Shown: positions 54,369 to 63,170 of the stretch, in pieces
How positions within the stretch are numbered: position 1 is the stretch's first letter
How the letters are laid out: each line of letters begins with the position of its first letter
Source: Candidatus Binatus soli
Lineage (GTDB): Bacteria; Desulfobacterota; Binatia; Binatales; Binataceae
Reading direction: 5' to 3'
Length of the DNA: 64,000 nt
Assembly: GCA_002479255.1 (NCBI GenBank)
Contig: DLMJ01000038.1
Coordinates: 9,290 to 73,289 of the forward strand
The notes under the pieces: model-generated
What the model saw: the letters and a program-made list of their open reading frames with translations, nothing else
What the model was told of the DNA's origin: nothing
Database searches by the model: none
Translations under genes and position numbers: made by a program

Positions 54369-54788
54369 TTAGTTGGCAGGTTCGAAGCTAATCTGATCGC
54401 CCACCTGCGTCGAACTCTCGTCCGCCGCGCCAGCGGGAAGTTCGAGTGCTTTTCGTGCTCCAAACACGATCGAGGAGACGTGCCAGGGCCTCAGGCGCCG
54501 GTTGATTCTGATGACCGTGTTGCCGCGCCCCAGGAAAACGATATCGATCGCGAAGCGCATGAAGAACATGTGCATCCACATGAACGGCGTGAATCGCCCC
54601 TTATCGAATAGCATCCCCATTCCGGGCTCGAGGCCGTCGCGACCCAGCAGACCGCGGCTCTGACCGCCGAGACCGCCGGCGTACTCGAGCCGCGCGCAGA
54701 GCACGGTTGCGCGGGATTGATTGACTGCTCGGAGCGGAGATTGCGGCGTCGGCATCGGCGGTGCATCGGGTGGTCGGGACTGTCTCAT
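54369..54788 (-). CDS. DUF192 family protein
   Basis: A 139-residue protein of the DUF192 family: ARLEYAGGLGGQSRGLLGRD, GMGMLFDKGRFTPFMWMHMF, then FAIDIVFLGRGNTVIRINRR and ALELPAGAADESSTQVGDQI. The family is small and often near secretion or envelope genes; its function is not established. I end the gene at ATG 54788 because the frame beyond runs antisense to the next gene. It is divergent from the precorrin-2 dehydrogenase gene. Confidence 0.8.
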   Translation of the reverse strand: MRQSRPPDAPPMPTPQSPLRAVNQSRATVLCARLEYAGGLGGQSRGLLGRDGLEPGMGMLFDKGRFTPFMWMHMFFMRFAIDIVFLGRGNTVIRINRRLRPWHVSSIVFGARKALELPAGAADESSTQVGDQISFEPAN

Positions 54789-54821
54789 TACGTCATCATG
54801 TAATAAACTCGCGTAAGTTTC

Positions 54822-55523
54822 ATGGGATACATCCCGATATTTCTCGACGTGACTGGCCGCGAATGTGTCGTAGTCGGTGGCGGCGAGGTCGCCGCGCGCA
54901 AAGTCGAGTCGCTGTTGGAGGCCGGCGCTCACGTGACTATCGTGAGCCCGCGCCTGTCGCGCTCGATGGAGGCAATCGTTGCCCGCGGGCTCGTGACTCA
55001 CATCGCTCGTGATTATGAGCGCGGCGATATTCGCGGATGCGTGCTGGTCTATGCGGCGACCGGCGATCCGAAACTCCATCGCGAGCTTGCCGCCGAGGCG
55101 CGCGTGCTCGGAATCCCGATAAACGTTGTCGACCTCCCCGAGTTGTGCACGTTCATCGCGCCCGCGGTTGTCAAGCGCGGCGCGCTCCAAATCGCAATCT
55201 CGACCGCCGGTGCGTCGCCTGCCTTTGCGGCGCGGCTCAGACGCGAGCTGGAGCAGCAGTTCGGGACCGAGTACGCGGTCGCGCTCGAAGTACTGCGTGC
55301 CGCGCGCCGGCGGTTGCACGCCGATGAAATCGATCCCGCCGATCGCATGCGCCGGCTGAAGGACCTCGCCAACTCCACACTGCCCGACGCGATTGGCGTC
55401 GGCGACGTAGCCGCGATCGAGCGGATACTCGCCACTCATCTGGGTGACGGTGTTGGTCTGGTCCGGCTCGGAATCGACCCGGCCGCGCTCGGCCTCACAC
55501 GCGCAACGGAAGTTCCGGAGTGA
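54822..55523 (+). CDS. Precorrin-2 dehydrogenase / sirohydrochlorin ferrochelatase (CysG N-terminal type)
   Basis: A 233-residue enzyme oxidising precorrin-2 to sirohydrochlorin and possibly inserting iron to make siroheme. It opens YIPIFLDVTGRECVVVGGGE, a Rossmann NAD site, then VAARKVESLLEAGAHVTIVS, and later FIAPAVVKRGALQIAISTAG with SPAFAARLRRELE. It heads a tightly packed tetrapyrrole operon; its stop overlaps a possible GTG start of the next gene. Confidence 0.92.
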   Translation: MGYIPIFLDVTGRECVVVGGGEVAARKVESLLEAGAHVTIVSPRLSRSMEAIVARGLVTHIARDYERGDIRGCVLVYAATGDPKLHRELAAEARVLGIPINVVDLPELCTFIAPAVVKRGALQIAISTAGASPAFAARLRRELEQQFGTEYAVALEVLRAARRRLHADEIDPADRMRRLKDLANSTLPDAIGVGDVAAIERILATHLGDGVGLVRLGIDPAALGLTRATEVPE

Positions 55524-55528
55524 ACCGC

Positions 55529-56362
55529 ATGCCGATGGACACGCTATGGCTAATGCTCGCGCTTGCTTGTTACGCGCTCTCTGCCGTGTTGTTTGTGTTC
55601 GATCGTTTGGCGGGCCGTACGCAAGCGACCGGCTACGCAGGTGCGATACTCGGTGCGGGCGTGGTCTTTCATGCTTTCGATTTGACGGCGCGGGGGCTGC
55701 AGGCCGGCAATTTTCCGGTCGCCAATTTTCCGCAGGCGTTGTCGTTTCTTGCGTGGCTTACCGCGCTGGCGGGGCTGCTGATGATCGTGCGCTTGAGGCT
55801 GGCGGTGATCGGCGCATTCGTGGCGCCGGCGGTGACTCTGGCTCTGGGAGCCGCTTCACTCGCGATGAGCAGCGGGCACGTGGTTTTGCCGGCCACCCTG
55901 CGCAGCGTATGGCTGCCGATTCACGTTACCCTCGCCATCCTGGGCTACGCGATGTTTGTGCTGGCTGCGAGCGTGAGTATCGCCTACCTGGCCTACGAGT
56001 CGCGGCTCAAGTCCAAGCGCGCGATCGGTCCGGCCAACGAAGGCGCGCCGAGTCTCGAAAAGCTCGACCGAATCAACTATCGCCTGCTGGGATGGGGCTT
56101 CCTGATGCTCAGCCTGGCGATCGTGAGCGGCGCGATTTGGGCCGATGCGACGTGGGGTCATTTCTGGTCATGGGAGCCCAAGGAATCCTGGTCGCTGGCG
56201 ATTTGGGTGCTCTACGCGGGTCTGCTCGAATCCCGCCTTACGATAGGATGGCGGGGACGGCGCGCCGCGGCGCTCACTTTAGTGGTGTTCAGCTTGTTGG
56301 TTGGTTCGTTCGTGGGCGTTAACCTGATTTTCCCGGGCAAACACGGCGGCAGTTTCGGCTGA
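55529..56362 (+). CDS. HemX/CcsA-family cytochrome c assembly membrane protein
   Basis: A 277-residue polytopic membrane protein with about eight hydrophobic segments. The tryptophan-rich heme-handling motif is WGHFWSWEPKESWSLAIWVL, and histidines (LPIHVTLAILGYAMF; GVVFHAFDL) may bind heme. In heme operons such proteins are named HemX or CcsA-like. GGAG nine bases before ATG 55529 favours it over GTG 55520. It lies between precorrin-2 dehydrogenase and hemA. Confidence 0.9.
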   Translation: MPMDTLWLMLALACYALSAVLFVFDRLAGRTQATGYAGAILGAGVVFHAFDLTARGLQAGNFPVANFPQALSFLAWLTALAGLLMIVRLRLAVIGAFVAPAVTLALGAASLAMSSGHVVLPATLRSVWLPIHVTLAILGYAMFVLAASVSIAYLAYESRLKSKRAIGPANEGAPSLEKLDRINYRLLGWGFLMLSLAIVSGAIWADATWGHFWSWEPKESWSLAIWVLYAGLLESRLTIGWRGRRAAALTLVVFSLLVGSFVGVNLIFPGKHGGSFG

Positions 56363-56364
56363 AA

Positions 56365-57699
56365 ATGGATCAGACTTTATTCATCGTCGGCATAAATCAT
56401 CGCAGCGCCGCCGTTGCGTTGCGTGAACGCCTGGCGTTTGCCGACGACGAGATCGTTGCTGCGCTGGCCAGACTGCGGGATTCGTCGCCCGCGGTCCTGG
56501 AGGCGGCGCTGATTTCGACCTGCAATCGTGTCGAAATTGTGGGTGTCGCCTCCGATACGGCGCGCGCGGCCGACGAGACGCTGAAGTTTCTGGCCGCGGA
56601 TCGAAGCGTCGAGCAAGCCGCGTTCGCCGACGTGATTTATAGTTCCGCCGGGCGCGACGCCGCGCGTCATCTGTTCCGCGTGGGTGCGAGTCTCGACTCG
56701 ATGGTCGTTGGCGAGCCGCAGATATTGGGGCAGCTCAAGATCGCTTACGCGCAGGCGTCCGAGGCGGGCAGCGTCGGCCCGATTCTGCATCGCGCGTTCC
56801 ACAAGGCTTTCACGGTCGCCAAACACGTGCGCAAGGGCACGCTTATCGGTCATGGAGCGGTTTCCGTCAGTTCCGCGGCAGTCGCGCTTGCGGGCCAGAT
56901 TTTTGACACGTTGAAAGACAAGACCGTGATGCTGATGGGTGCGGGCAAGATGGCGGAGTTGACCGCCCGCCAGCTGAACGCGCTCGGAATCGAGTCGCTG
57001 CTGATCACGTCGCGCACTTTCGATCACGCAGTCGCGCTCGCGCGCGAACTTGGCGGCACCGCGGTGCCGTACGACAACTACAAGCCGTACCTCAAGATGG
57101 TGGACGTGCTTATCGGTTCGCTCGCATCCACCAAACCGGTGCTGGGTCCCGACGAATTCGAGTCCGTGATTCGCGAGCGCCGCTACCGGCCGATGTTTCT
57201 GATCGACATGGGCGTGCCGCGCAATTTCGACGAGCGGCTGAACGCGCTGCAAAACGTCTATCTGTACGACATCGACGATCTCGGCGCGCTGGTTAAACGA
57301 TCGCTCGGCGATCGCGAGCGCGAAGCCGAAAAGGCCGAGCAGATCGTCGAGCTCGAACTTGAATCGTTCCTCAAGTGGCTCGCGGGTCTCGACCTGACCC
57401 CCACTATCAAGGACATCCGCTACAGTGTCGAACGGCTGCGCGACGTCGAGCTGGGACGGCATCGCGGCTGGCTGGCGCAACTCGAACCCGCCGTACGCGA
57501 ACGAGTCGAATTGCTCACTCACGGACTGACCAACAAACTGCTTCATCGCATTCTGTCCGGCCTCAAGCATCACGACAACAAAGCGCTCGATGCCGCGTTT
57601 GCCGCCGAGGTCGCGCGCCGCCTGCTGGGTGCTGAATTGGACGCGCGAGTCCACGATCTCGACGACGCGGACGACGATGACGACACGGGCGCCGAGTGA
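56365..57699 (+). CDS. hemA: Glutamyl-tRNA reductase
   Basis: A 444-residue enzyme reducing Glu-tRNA to glutamate-1-semialdehyde, the first committed step of heme synthesis by the C5 path. Landmarks are FIVGINHRSAAVALRERLAF, the catalytic cysteine in ISTCNRVEIVGVA, VVGEPQILGQLKIAYAQA, and the NADPH site MLMGAGKMAELTARQL. The acidic tail DDADDDDDTGAE is a small oddity. It starts two bases after the previous stop. Confidence 0.97.
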   Translation: MDQTLFIVGINHRSAAVALRERLAFADDEIVAALARLRDSSPAVLEAALISTCNRVEIVGVASDTARAADETLKFLAADRSVEQAAFADVIYSSAGRDAARHLFRVGASLDSMVVGEPQILGQLKIAYAQASEAGSVGPILHRAFHKAFTVAKHVRKGTLIGHGAVSVSSAAVALAGQIFDTLKDKTVMLMGAGKMAELTARQLNALGIESLLITSRTFDHAVALARELGGTAVPYDNYKPYLKMVDVLIGSLASTKPVLGPDEFESVIRERRYRPMFLIDMGVPRNFDERLNALQNVYLYDIDDLGALVKRSLGDREREAEKAEQIVELELESFLKWLAGLDLTPTIKDIRYSVERLRDVELGRHRGWLAQLEPAVRERVELLTHGLTNKLLHRILSGLKHHDNKALDAAFAAEVARRLLGAELDARVHDLDDADDDDDTGAE

Positions 57700-57721
57700 C
57701 CGCGCGGCACGCTGATCCCTT

Positions 57722-58690
57722 ATGGCGCTCAAGCCCAAGCTCAAGTTCAGAATCGGTTCGCGGCCAAGCAAGCTGGCGCTGGTCCAGGCGTCGATGATGC
57801 GGGAGCGGCTCGCGGCGCAAATATCCGTTGTCGATCCCGAAATTGAAATCGTCGAAATACGCACCACCGGCGACAAGCTAACGTCGGCGTCGCTTGCGCA
57901 AGTGGGCGGCAAGGGCCTCTTTATCAAGGAACTCGAGCAGGCGCTCGCCGATCGCAAGATCGACGCCGCCGTCCATTCGATGAAGGATATTCCCGCAGTC
58001 CTGCCGCCGCAGTTTCGCGTGGCTGCGGTGCCCGGGCGCGAGAATACTGCCGATATCCTGGTGACGCGCGACGGCTCGGCATTGTCGGCGCTGCCGGTGG
58101 GCGCGCGGCTTGGCACCTCGTCGTCGCGCCGCCGTTTCCAGGCGCTCAGGATGAATCGGGGGCTTGCTGTTCTGGCGTTGCGCGGCAACGTCGATACGCG
58201 TTTGAAGCGCGTCGCCGACGGCAGCTTTGACGCGATCATAATCGCGATGGCGGGGGTGAAGCGGCTGGGGCGGTTGCGCGATGTGAAGTTCGTCGAGCTC
58301 GATGGCCGCGATTTCATCCCGGCCGGAGGGCAGGGCGCGCTTGCTATAGAAACGCTGGTCGAGCGCGACGACCCCGTTTCAAATGAACTCGATCGCGCGC
58401 TTTCCGCGATCAACGACGCGCGCGCATTCTACGAAACCGCGGCCGAACGATCGTTCCTGGCCGCGATCGATGCGTCATGCACGACGCCGGTCGGCGTAAG
58501 GGCAAGCATCGTGGGCGATACGCTCGCGCTCGCAGCGATCCTGTTCAGTCCCGACGGCGCGCGCGAGCTGTCGGAGTCGATGGAACAACCGATCGCGCCC
58601 GACCTCGCGCCGTCCGCCGCCGAAAATTCCGGCAAGCGGCTCGCGGAAAAAATGCTCGCGCGGGACGCTGCCGCGATTCTTCGGTCTTGA
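57722..58690 (+). CDS. hemC: Porphobilinogen deaminase (hydroxymethylbilane synthase)
   Basis: A 322-residue enzyme joining four porphobilinogens into hydroxymethylbilane. Motifs are FRIGSRPSKLALVQASMM, GKGLFIKELEQALADRKID, HSMKDIPAVLP, LGTSSSRRRFQA and RGNVDTRLKRVADGSFDAII. The cysteine for the dipyrromethane cofactor lies in AIDASCTTPVGVRAS. Its stop abuts the next ATG. Confidence 0.97.
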   Translation: MALKPKLKFRIGSRPSKLALVQASMMRERLAAQISVVDPEIEIVEIRTTGDKLTSASLAQVGGKGLFIKELEQALADRKIDAAVHSMKDIPAVLPPQFRVAAVPGRENTADILVTRDGSALSALPVGARLGTSSSRRRFQALRMNRGLAVLALRGNVDTRLKRVADGSFDAIIIAMAGVKRLGRLRDVKFVELDGRDFIPAGGQGALAIETLVERDDPVSNELDRALSAINDARAFYETAAERSFLAAIDASCTTPVGVRASIVGDTLALAAILFSPDGARELSESMEQPIAPDLAPSAAENSGKRLAEKMLARDAAAILRS

Positions 58691-60268
58691 ATGAGCGCGC
58701 GCGCCAAGCATCAGGATCGGGGCAAAGTCTTCCTGGTTGGCGCGGGTCCCGGCGCCTTCGATCTGATCACGATTCGCGGCGCTGACGTTTTGAGCCGCGC
58801 CGACGTCGTTATTTACGACCATCTGGTGAGTCCGGAACTGATCCGGCTGGCGCCGCGCAAAGCCGAGTTGATTTACGCGGGCAAGAAAGGCGGCGCGGGA
58901 AAAGGTATCGAGCAACCCGAATTGAACGCGATGCTGATCGAGCGCGCGCGGATGGGGCGCGTCGTGATCCGGCTCAAGGGCGGCGATCCATTTATCTTTG
59001 GACGCGGCGGCGAGGAGGCCGAGGCGCTGGCGCGCGCGAACGTGCGGTTCGAGGTGGTCCCGGGGGTCACGTCGGCGATTGCAGGCCCGGCCTTCGCCGG
59101 TATTCCGCTGACGCATCGCGAGTACGGTTCGTTCGTCGCGTTCGTCACCGGCCATGAGGACGAAAGCAAGGATGCGCGCTCGACGGTTCCGTGGGACGAA
59201 CTGGTCGCGGCGGCTCGGGGCCGCGGCACGATCGTTATCCTGATGGCGACGGCGCGGATGCGCGCGACGCTGGATCGAATCCGCGCGGCCGGACTTCCGG
59301 CAGAAACTCCGGCGGCTGCGGTCCAATGGGCGACGACTGCCGCGCAGAAGACAGTCAGCGCGACGCTCGCGACGCTCGCCGACGCATCCGCGCGCGCCGG
59401 AATCGGCGCGCCGGCTGTTATTGTGGTCGGAGAATGCGCGGGCCTGCGCGAGCATCTCAAGTGGGTGGAGCGCACGCCGCTGTTCGGCCGCACCGTGGTG
59501 GTGACCAGATCGCGTGAGACTGCCTCGCAGTTCGCCACGGCACTCAGACGGCTCGGCGCGGAGGTGGTGGAATTTCCGACGATTGAAACCGCGCCGCTCG
59601 CCAGCTACGCGGCGCTGGACCGGGCGATCGCGCGTCTCTCGTCACCGGCGCGGAATTCCTTCGACTGGATAATCTTCACGAGTGCGACGGGAGTCGAGAG
59701 TTTTATCGAACGGCTGAAGTCGCGCGGCCGCGATATTCGCGAGCTCGGACGTGCGTCGATTGCGGCGATTGGACCGGCAACCGCGGCGCGGCTTGCCGAT
59801 TATGCGCTCCGCGCCGCGGCGGTTCCCGACGAGTATCGCGCGGAGCAAATTATTCCCGCGATCGGAATAAGGCGGATTCGCGGCAAGCGCTTCCTGATTG
59901 CGCGGGCCGAAGTTGCGCGCGAGGCGTTGCCCGAGATCCTGCGCGACAAGGGCGCCAAAGAAGTCGTAGTCGCGCCAGCCTATCGAACCGTCAAGCCCAA
60001 GGGCGCGCAGATCGAGCGGATGCGCGAGCTGATCGCGTCGGAGTCGATCGATCTCGTGACGTTTACCAGTTCCAGTACAGTCACAAATTTCTGCGACCTG
60101 ATAGGCGCGCCGGCGAGTCTCCTCAAAGCCGCGGCGATCGGGCCGATAACGGCGGCGACTGCGCAGCAGCGTGGATTCGAGGTGGTCGTCAGGCCGGGCA
60201 AATACACGATTTCGGCTCTGACCGAAGCCATTGCCGAGTATTTCGCCCCGGTGAACGGGGGAACTTGA
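58691..60268 (+). CDS. cobA-hemD: Uroporphyrinogen-III C-methyltransferase / uroporphyrinogen-III synthase fusion
   Basis: A 525-residue bifunctional enzyme. Residues 1 to about 255 are the SUMT (CobA) methyltransferase: VGAGPGAFDLITIRGADVL, VIYDHLVSPELIRL, RLKGGDPFIFGRGGEEAEAL, VPGVTSAIAGPAFAGIPLTH. Residues about 260-525 are HemD: VVTRSRETASQFATALRRLG, IIFTSATGVESFIERL, and LVTFTSSSTVTNFCDLIG. It closes the ring and diverts to siroheme/B12. This fusion is common in delta-like and other bacteria. Confidence 0.95.
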   Translation: MSARAKHQDRGKVFLVGAGPGAFDLITIRGADVLSRADVVIYDHLVSPELIRLAPRKAELIYAGKKGGAGKGIEQPELNAMLIERARMGRVVIRLKGGDPFIFGRGGEEAEALARANVRFEVVPGVTSAIAGPAFAGIPLTHREYGSFVAFVTGHEDESKDARSTVPWDELVAAARGRGTIVILMATARMRATLDRIRAAGLPAETPAAAVQWATTAAQKTVSATLATLADASARAGIGAPAVIVVGECAGLREHLKWVERTPLFGRTVVVTRSRETASQFATALRRLGAEVVEFPTIETAPLASYAALDRAIARLSSPARNSFDWIIFTSATGVESFIERLKSRGRDIRELGRASIAAIGPATAARLADYALRAAAVPDEYRAEQIIPAIGIRRIRGKRFLIARAEVAREALPEILRDKGAKEVVVAPAYRTVKPKGAQIERMRELIASESIDLVTFTSSSTVTNFCDLIGAPASLLKAAAIGPITAATAQQRGFEVVVRPGKYTISALTEAIAEYFAPVNGGT

Positions 60269-60284
60269 TTGAATGTGAAAGCAT

Positions 60285-60357
60285 GGGTCACCCCTGCCCG
60301 CGCGCGACAACGGAGCGCGGCCTTAACACTGGGGGCAGGGGTCACCCCTGCCCGCGC
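60285..60357. repeat. Two 19-base direct repeats and a perfect palindrome between hemD and hemB
   Basis: GGGTCACCCCTGCCCGCGC occurs at 60285-60303 and 60339-60357. The second copy is part of a perfect inverted repeat (60333-60353): GGGCAGGGGT, one central C, ACCCCTGCCC. The hemB stop codon lies inside it. It may act as a terminator or recoding-free stem between convergent genes. A related CACCCCTGCCCG stands at 17152-17163. Confidence 0.75.
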
Positions 60358-61322
60358 AGTTTGCGGGCGACGTCTTTGGCGAAGTAGGTCAGGATCAAAT
60401 CGGCGCCGGCCCGCTTGATGGCGATCAGCACTTCGAGCGTGGCGCGCTCCTCGTCGATCCATCCGTTGATTCCCGCCGCGCGGATCATCGAGTACTCACC
60501 CGAAACGTTGTACGCCGCCACCGGCGCGTTGAATTCTTGCTTCACTCGCCAGATTAGATCGAGGTACGGCAGCGCCGGCTTGACCATCACGATATCGGCG
60601 CCCTCCTCCAAATCGAGCGCGACTTCGCGCATCGCCTCGTCGCCGTTGGGCGGGTCCATCTGGTACGAGCGCCGATCGCCGAATTTCGGCGCCGACTCCG
60701 CCGCCTCGCGAAACGGGCCGTAGAACGCGGACGCGAATTTAGCCGAGTACGCCATGATTGCGACCTGACTGAATCCGTTGCTGTCGAGCGCGGCGCGAAT
60801 CGCGCCGACGCGTCCATCCATCATGTCGGACGGCGCGACGATATCGGCGCCTGCGCGCGCGTGCGACAGCGCCGAGCGCACCAGCAGCTCGAGCGTCGCG
60901 TCGTTATCGACGTCGTTACCGGCGAGCGCGCCGCAATGCCCATGGTCGGTGTACTCGCACATGCACACGTCGGTAATCACCGCCATCGAGGGCACGCGCT
61001 CTTTGATCTCGCGTATCGCGCGCTGCACTTCGCCGTTGTCGTTCCACGCCTCGCTGCCCTGCGGGTCCTTGCGTTCGGGAATTCCAAACAGGATGACTGC
61101 GGGGACGCCGGCGGCCCACGTCTCGCGCGCCTCGGCGACAATGTTGTCCACCGACATTTGCGCAACGCCCGGCATCGACTCGACCGCCTTCTTCACGCCG
61201 CGTCCGGGGCACACGAACATCGGCAAAATGAGGTCGTCTGGCGACAACCGCGTCTCGCGAACCATCCTTCGAATCGTTTCAGTACGTCGCAGCCGCCGCG
61301 GCCGATTGATTGGAAATGCCAT
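60342..61322 (-). CDS. hemB: Delta-aminolevulinic acid dehydratase (porphobilinogen synthase)
   Basis: A 326-residue enzyme condensing two 5-aminolevulinates. The zinc-site cysteines are all present in DVCMCEYTDHGHCGALAG. The Schiff-base lysines are seen in IMAYSAKFASAFYGPFRE and ADIVMVKPALPYLDLI, with YQMDPPNGDEAMREVALDLE between. It is therefore the zinc-type enzyme. It is convergent with the rest of the heme operon. Confidence 0.97.
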   Translation of the reverse strand: MAFPINRPRRLRRTETIRRMVRETRLSPDDLILPMFVCPGRGVKKAVESMPGVAQMSVDNIVAEARETWAAGVPAVILFGIPERKDPQGSEAWNDNGEVQRAIREIKERVPSMAVITDVCMCEYTDHGHCGALAGNDVDNDATLELLVRSALSHARAGADIVAPSDMMDGRVGAIRAALDSNGFSQVAIMAYSAKFASAFYGPFREAAESAPKFGDRRSYQMDPPNGDEAMREVALDLEEGADIVMVKPALPYLDLIWRVKQEFNAPVAAYNVSGEYSMIRAAGINGWIDEERATLEVLIAIKRAGADLILTYFAKDVARKLRGQG

Positions 61323-61489
61323 AGTCCTTCCCTGCGCCGATTATATAGTGATCGCGTATAACTTGGGCAATCTGTGCCGGCGGCTGGCGTTGCCGTCGCC
61401 GGCGGAACAGGGCCAGCGCAGAGGGAAGCGAATTTCGATGACGGTGCTGTCTGGAAGGGGAGCGTCTGCCGATGCGCCCGGGAAAAGGG

Positions 61490-61651
61490 TCATTTCCGAG
61501 CGTTGCGTGCCCGCCGGTCGCCGAATTCTTGGATTAAGTCGCTTGCACGGTTAACGTCATAGACGATCTCATCCCCGACCAACTGGATGAAATCGAAAAC
61601 CGCCAGCGCCACGGCCATGGCGCACTCTGTCTGTTCATTCTCCTTCATCAT
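61490..61651 (-). CDS. Small acidic protein of unknown function
   Basis: A 53-residue frame with strong GC3 codon bias, which supports real coding: AMAVALAVFDFIQLVGDEI, then VYDVNRASDLIQEFGDRRAR. It has one cysteine near the N-terminus and a basic C-terminus. No good ribosome site is seen. It lies downstream of two radical SAM genes on the same strand, separated by 319 bases. I do not recognise the family. The gaps 61323-61489 and 61652-61970 show no other gene I can support. Confidence 0.4.
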   Translation of the reverse strand: MMKENEQTECAMAVALAVFDFIQLVGDEIVYDVNRASDLIQEFGDRRARNARK

Positions 61652-61970
61652 GGTCTAAGTACGAATCAAACACCTCACTGTTTCAATTATGTAGGCTTGC
61701 CGCTTCGCGCGTCCTTGGCCAGCCAAACAGATGCCTGTCCTGCGTCCGCAGAGACGCCGCGTCTTCGCGATCCAAAATTCCTGAGTCTCCGGGCTTTTGT
61801 CGCCCTCGGTCCCGTTGTGAGAGGTACGACGGAAAAAATTCCATTTTTAGGGATGAGAGGCAAATGCAATAGACGCGAAACGCCACGGCAAGGACGGCCT
61901 GCGCACCGATCTCTCTCTGTATCTTACTCCGCCGCTTGCGTAAAAACTGACGCGCTTGTTCGCGACAGTC

Positions 61971-63170
61971 TTAGCAATAGGAATTTAAAACGGATCGAAG
62001 GGCATCCCCGATTTTCTTCTTACGAAATCTGTCACAAGCCCACACAGACCCGTGCTCAAAGAATGCTCGACCGCGACATCCTCCCATGCACACGTTCACG
62101 AGAGGGCAGCGGGAGCAAACGGGAGACAAATATCCAAGTGCCTGGAATTCACTGGGGAGAAGGGCAACCCAGCCTTCCTTGGTTGGAGGCGGAACGGATG
62201 CGCAGTCACGCGAGTACTTCTCCGACAAGACGGTGCATCCTGACACCATACCGTCACTGCGGATGTACAAAAGGTTATCTCCGCACCCGCAGGTGTTAAC
62301 CATTGGATCGGTGTAGTCATCGTGGTCGAGGATTTCCAAGGAGAGGCGCTTCGCCGACGCTTCGATGTTGCCGAAAACCTCTAATTCCTCAGACGGTGCT
62401 GGTCTTTCGTCTGCATAGCGCGAGGCATTACCATAGAGAATCATGTCGCCAAACCCAACTTGCTGGACATCAAGTTGAGCTAGGATTTCCATCAAGCGCA
62501 CGGCCTCAGGTAGCAGGAATCGGGACTTAACCGCTTTGACTACAACCGGAATCCCATTTTCCCTGACTCGCTTAATCGTAGCGCACACATGCTCAAAATT
62601 TCCCGAACCCCTCACCAGATCATGGACTGCGGGCGGCCCATCCAGGCTGATTTTTACGCAAGGATTTGTCGAACCTGCCAAAGCCCGAATGACGTCGTCG
62701 TTCAGATTTACGCCGTTCGTGAATAGGATCAGCTTGTGCTCTCGTTCTCCGATTGCCCTTATCACTTCAATAACGTGAGGATGCAGGGTTGGCTCACCTC
62801 CGAAAAGGGTTATCGTCGCGAGGGGAGGTAGCGAAGCCACAAGTGACAGCCAGAAGCTGAGCGGCACTTCTGAGTTGCGCTTGAAAGTCCGGTTGAAACA
62901 GTAACGACAGTTAAGGTTGCATTTAGCTGTGAGCTCGAAATACACATTGAGGTCACTTCTTCTCCAAGCCGAAAATGGCGGGTCGAGATTCAATACTCCG
63001 CAATTGACGAGCAAGTCGACCGTCTGTTTGTTGATGTTGCGCGTTCCCTGAATCGCCACGCGAATACAGCCTGCAACTTCTTCAACGAGTTGCACGGCAT
63101 GACCCGTGGAAATCCGGACCAGCCAATCATCTAAGAGGATGAGGTCCCCGGATAAATAGTACTTGGACAT
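61971..63170 (-). CDS. Radical SAM/SPASM-domain enzyme (second of a tandem pair)
   Basis: A 399-residue enzyme. The first 75 residues form a leader-like domain reminiscent of peptide-recognition modules (SGDLILLDDWLVRISTGHAV, then INKQTVDLLVNCGVLNLD). The radical SAM core has CNLNCRYCFNRTF binding the catalytic cluster, LFGGEPTLHPHVIEVIRAIG and KISLDGPPAVHDLVRG. The C-terminal SPASM-type region holds CGCGDNLLYIRSDGMVSGCT, VCSRCPLVNVCMGGCRGR and a last WACDRFRKK. Such enzymes usually modify peptides or enzymes. The start may be ATG 63194. It overlaps the upstream gene and is AT-richer than the heme block. Confidence 0.85.
   Translation of the reverse strand: MSKYYLSGDLILLDDWLVRISTGHAVQLVEEVAGCIRVAIQGTRNINKQTVDLLVNCGVLNLDPPFSAWRRSDLNVYFELTAKCNLNCRYCFNRTFKRNSEVPLSFWLSLVASLPPLATITLFGGEPTLHPHVIEVIRAIGEREHKLILFTNGVNLNDDVIRALAGSTNPCVKISLDGPPAVHDLVRGSGNFEHVCATIKRVRENGIPVVVKAVKSRFLLPEAVRLMEILAQLDVQQVGFGDMILYGNASRYADERPAPSEELEVFGNIEASAKRLSLEILDHDDYTDPMVNTCGCGDNLLYIRSDGMVSGCTVLSEKYSRDCASVPPPTKEGWVALLPSEFQALGYLSPVCSRCPLVNVCMGGCRGRAFFEHGSVWACDRFRKKKIGDALRSVLNSYC

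Noticed and set aside
54789..55439. Upstream extension of the DUF192 frame on the minus strand
   Set aside because: It would be fully antisense to the precorrin-2 dehydrogenase gene and has no conserved residues.
56377..58413. Long open frame of 678 codons on the minus strand opposite hemA and hemC
   Set aside because: It is antisense to two clear enzyme genes, shows no family motif and is explained by GC-rich codon bias.
61687..61869. 60-codon minus-strand frame as a RiPP precursor for the radical SAM enzymes
   Set aside because: It starts with TTG, has no ribosome site, contains no Cys and competes with another frame of equal quality in the same place.
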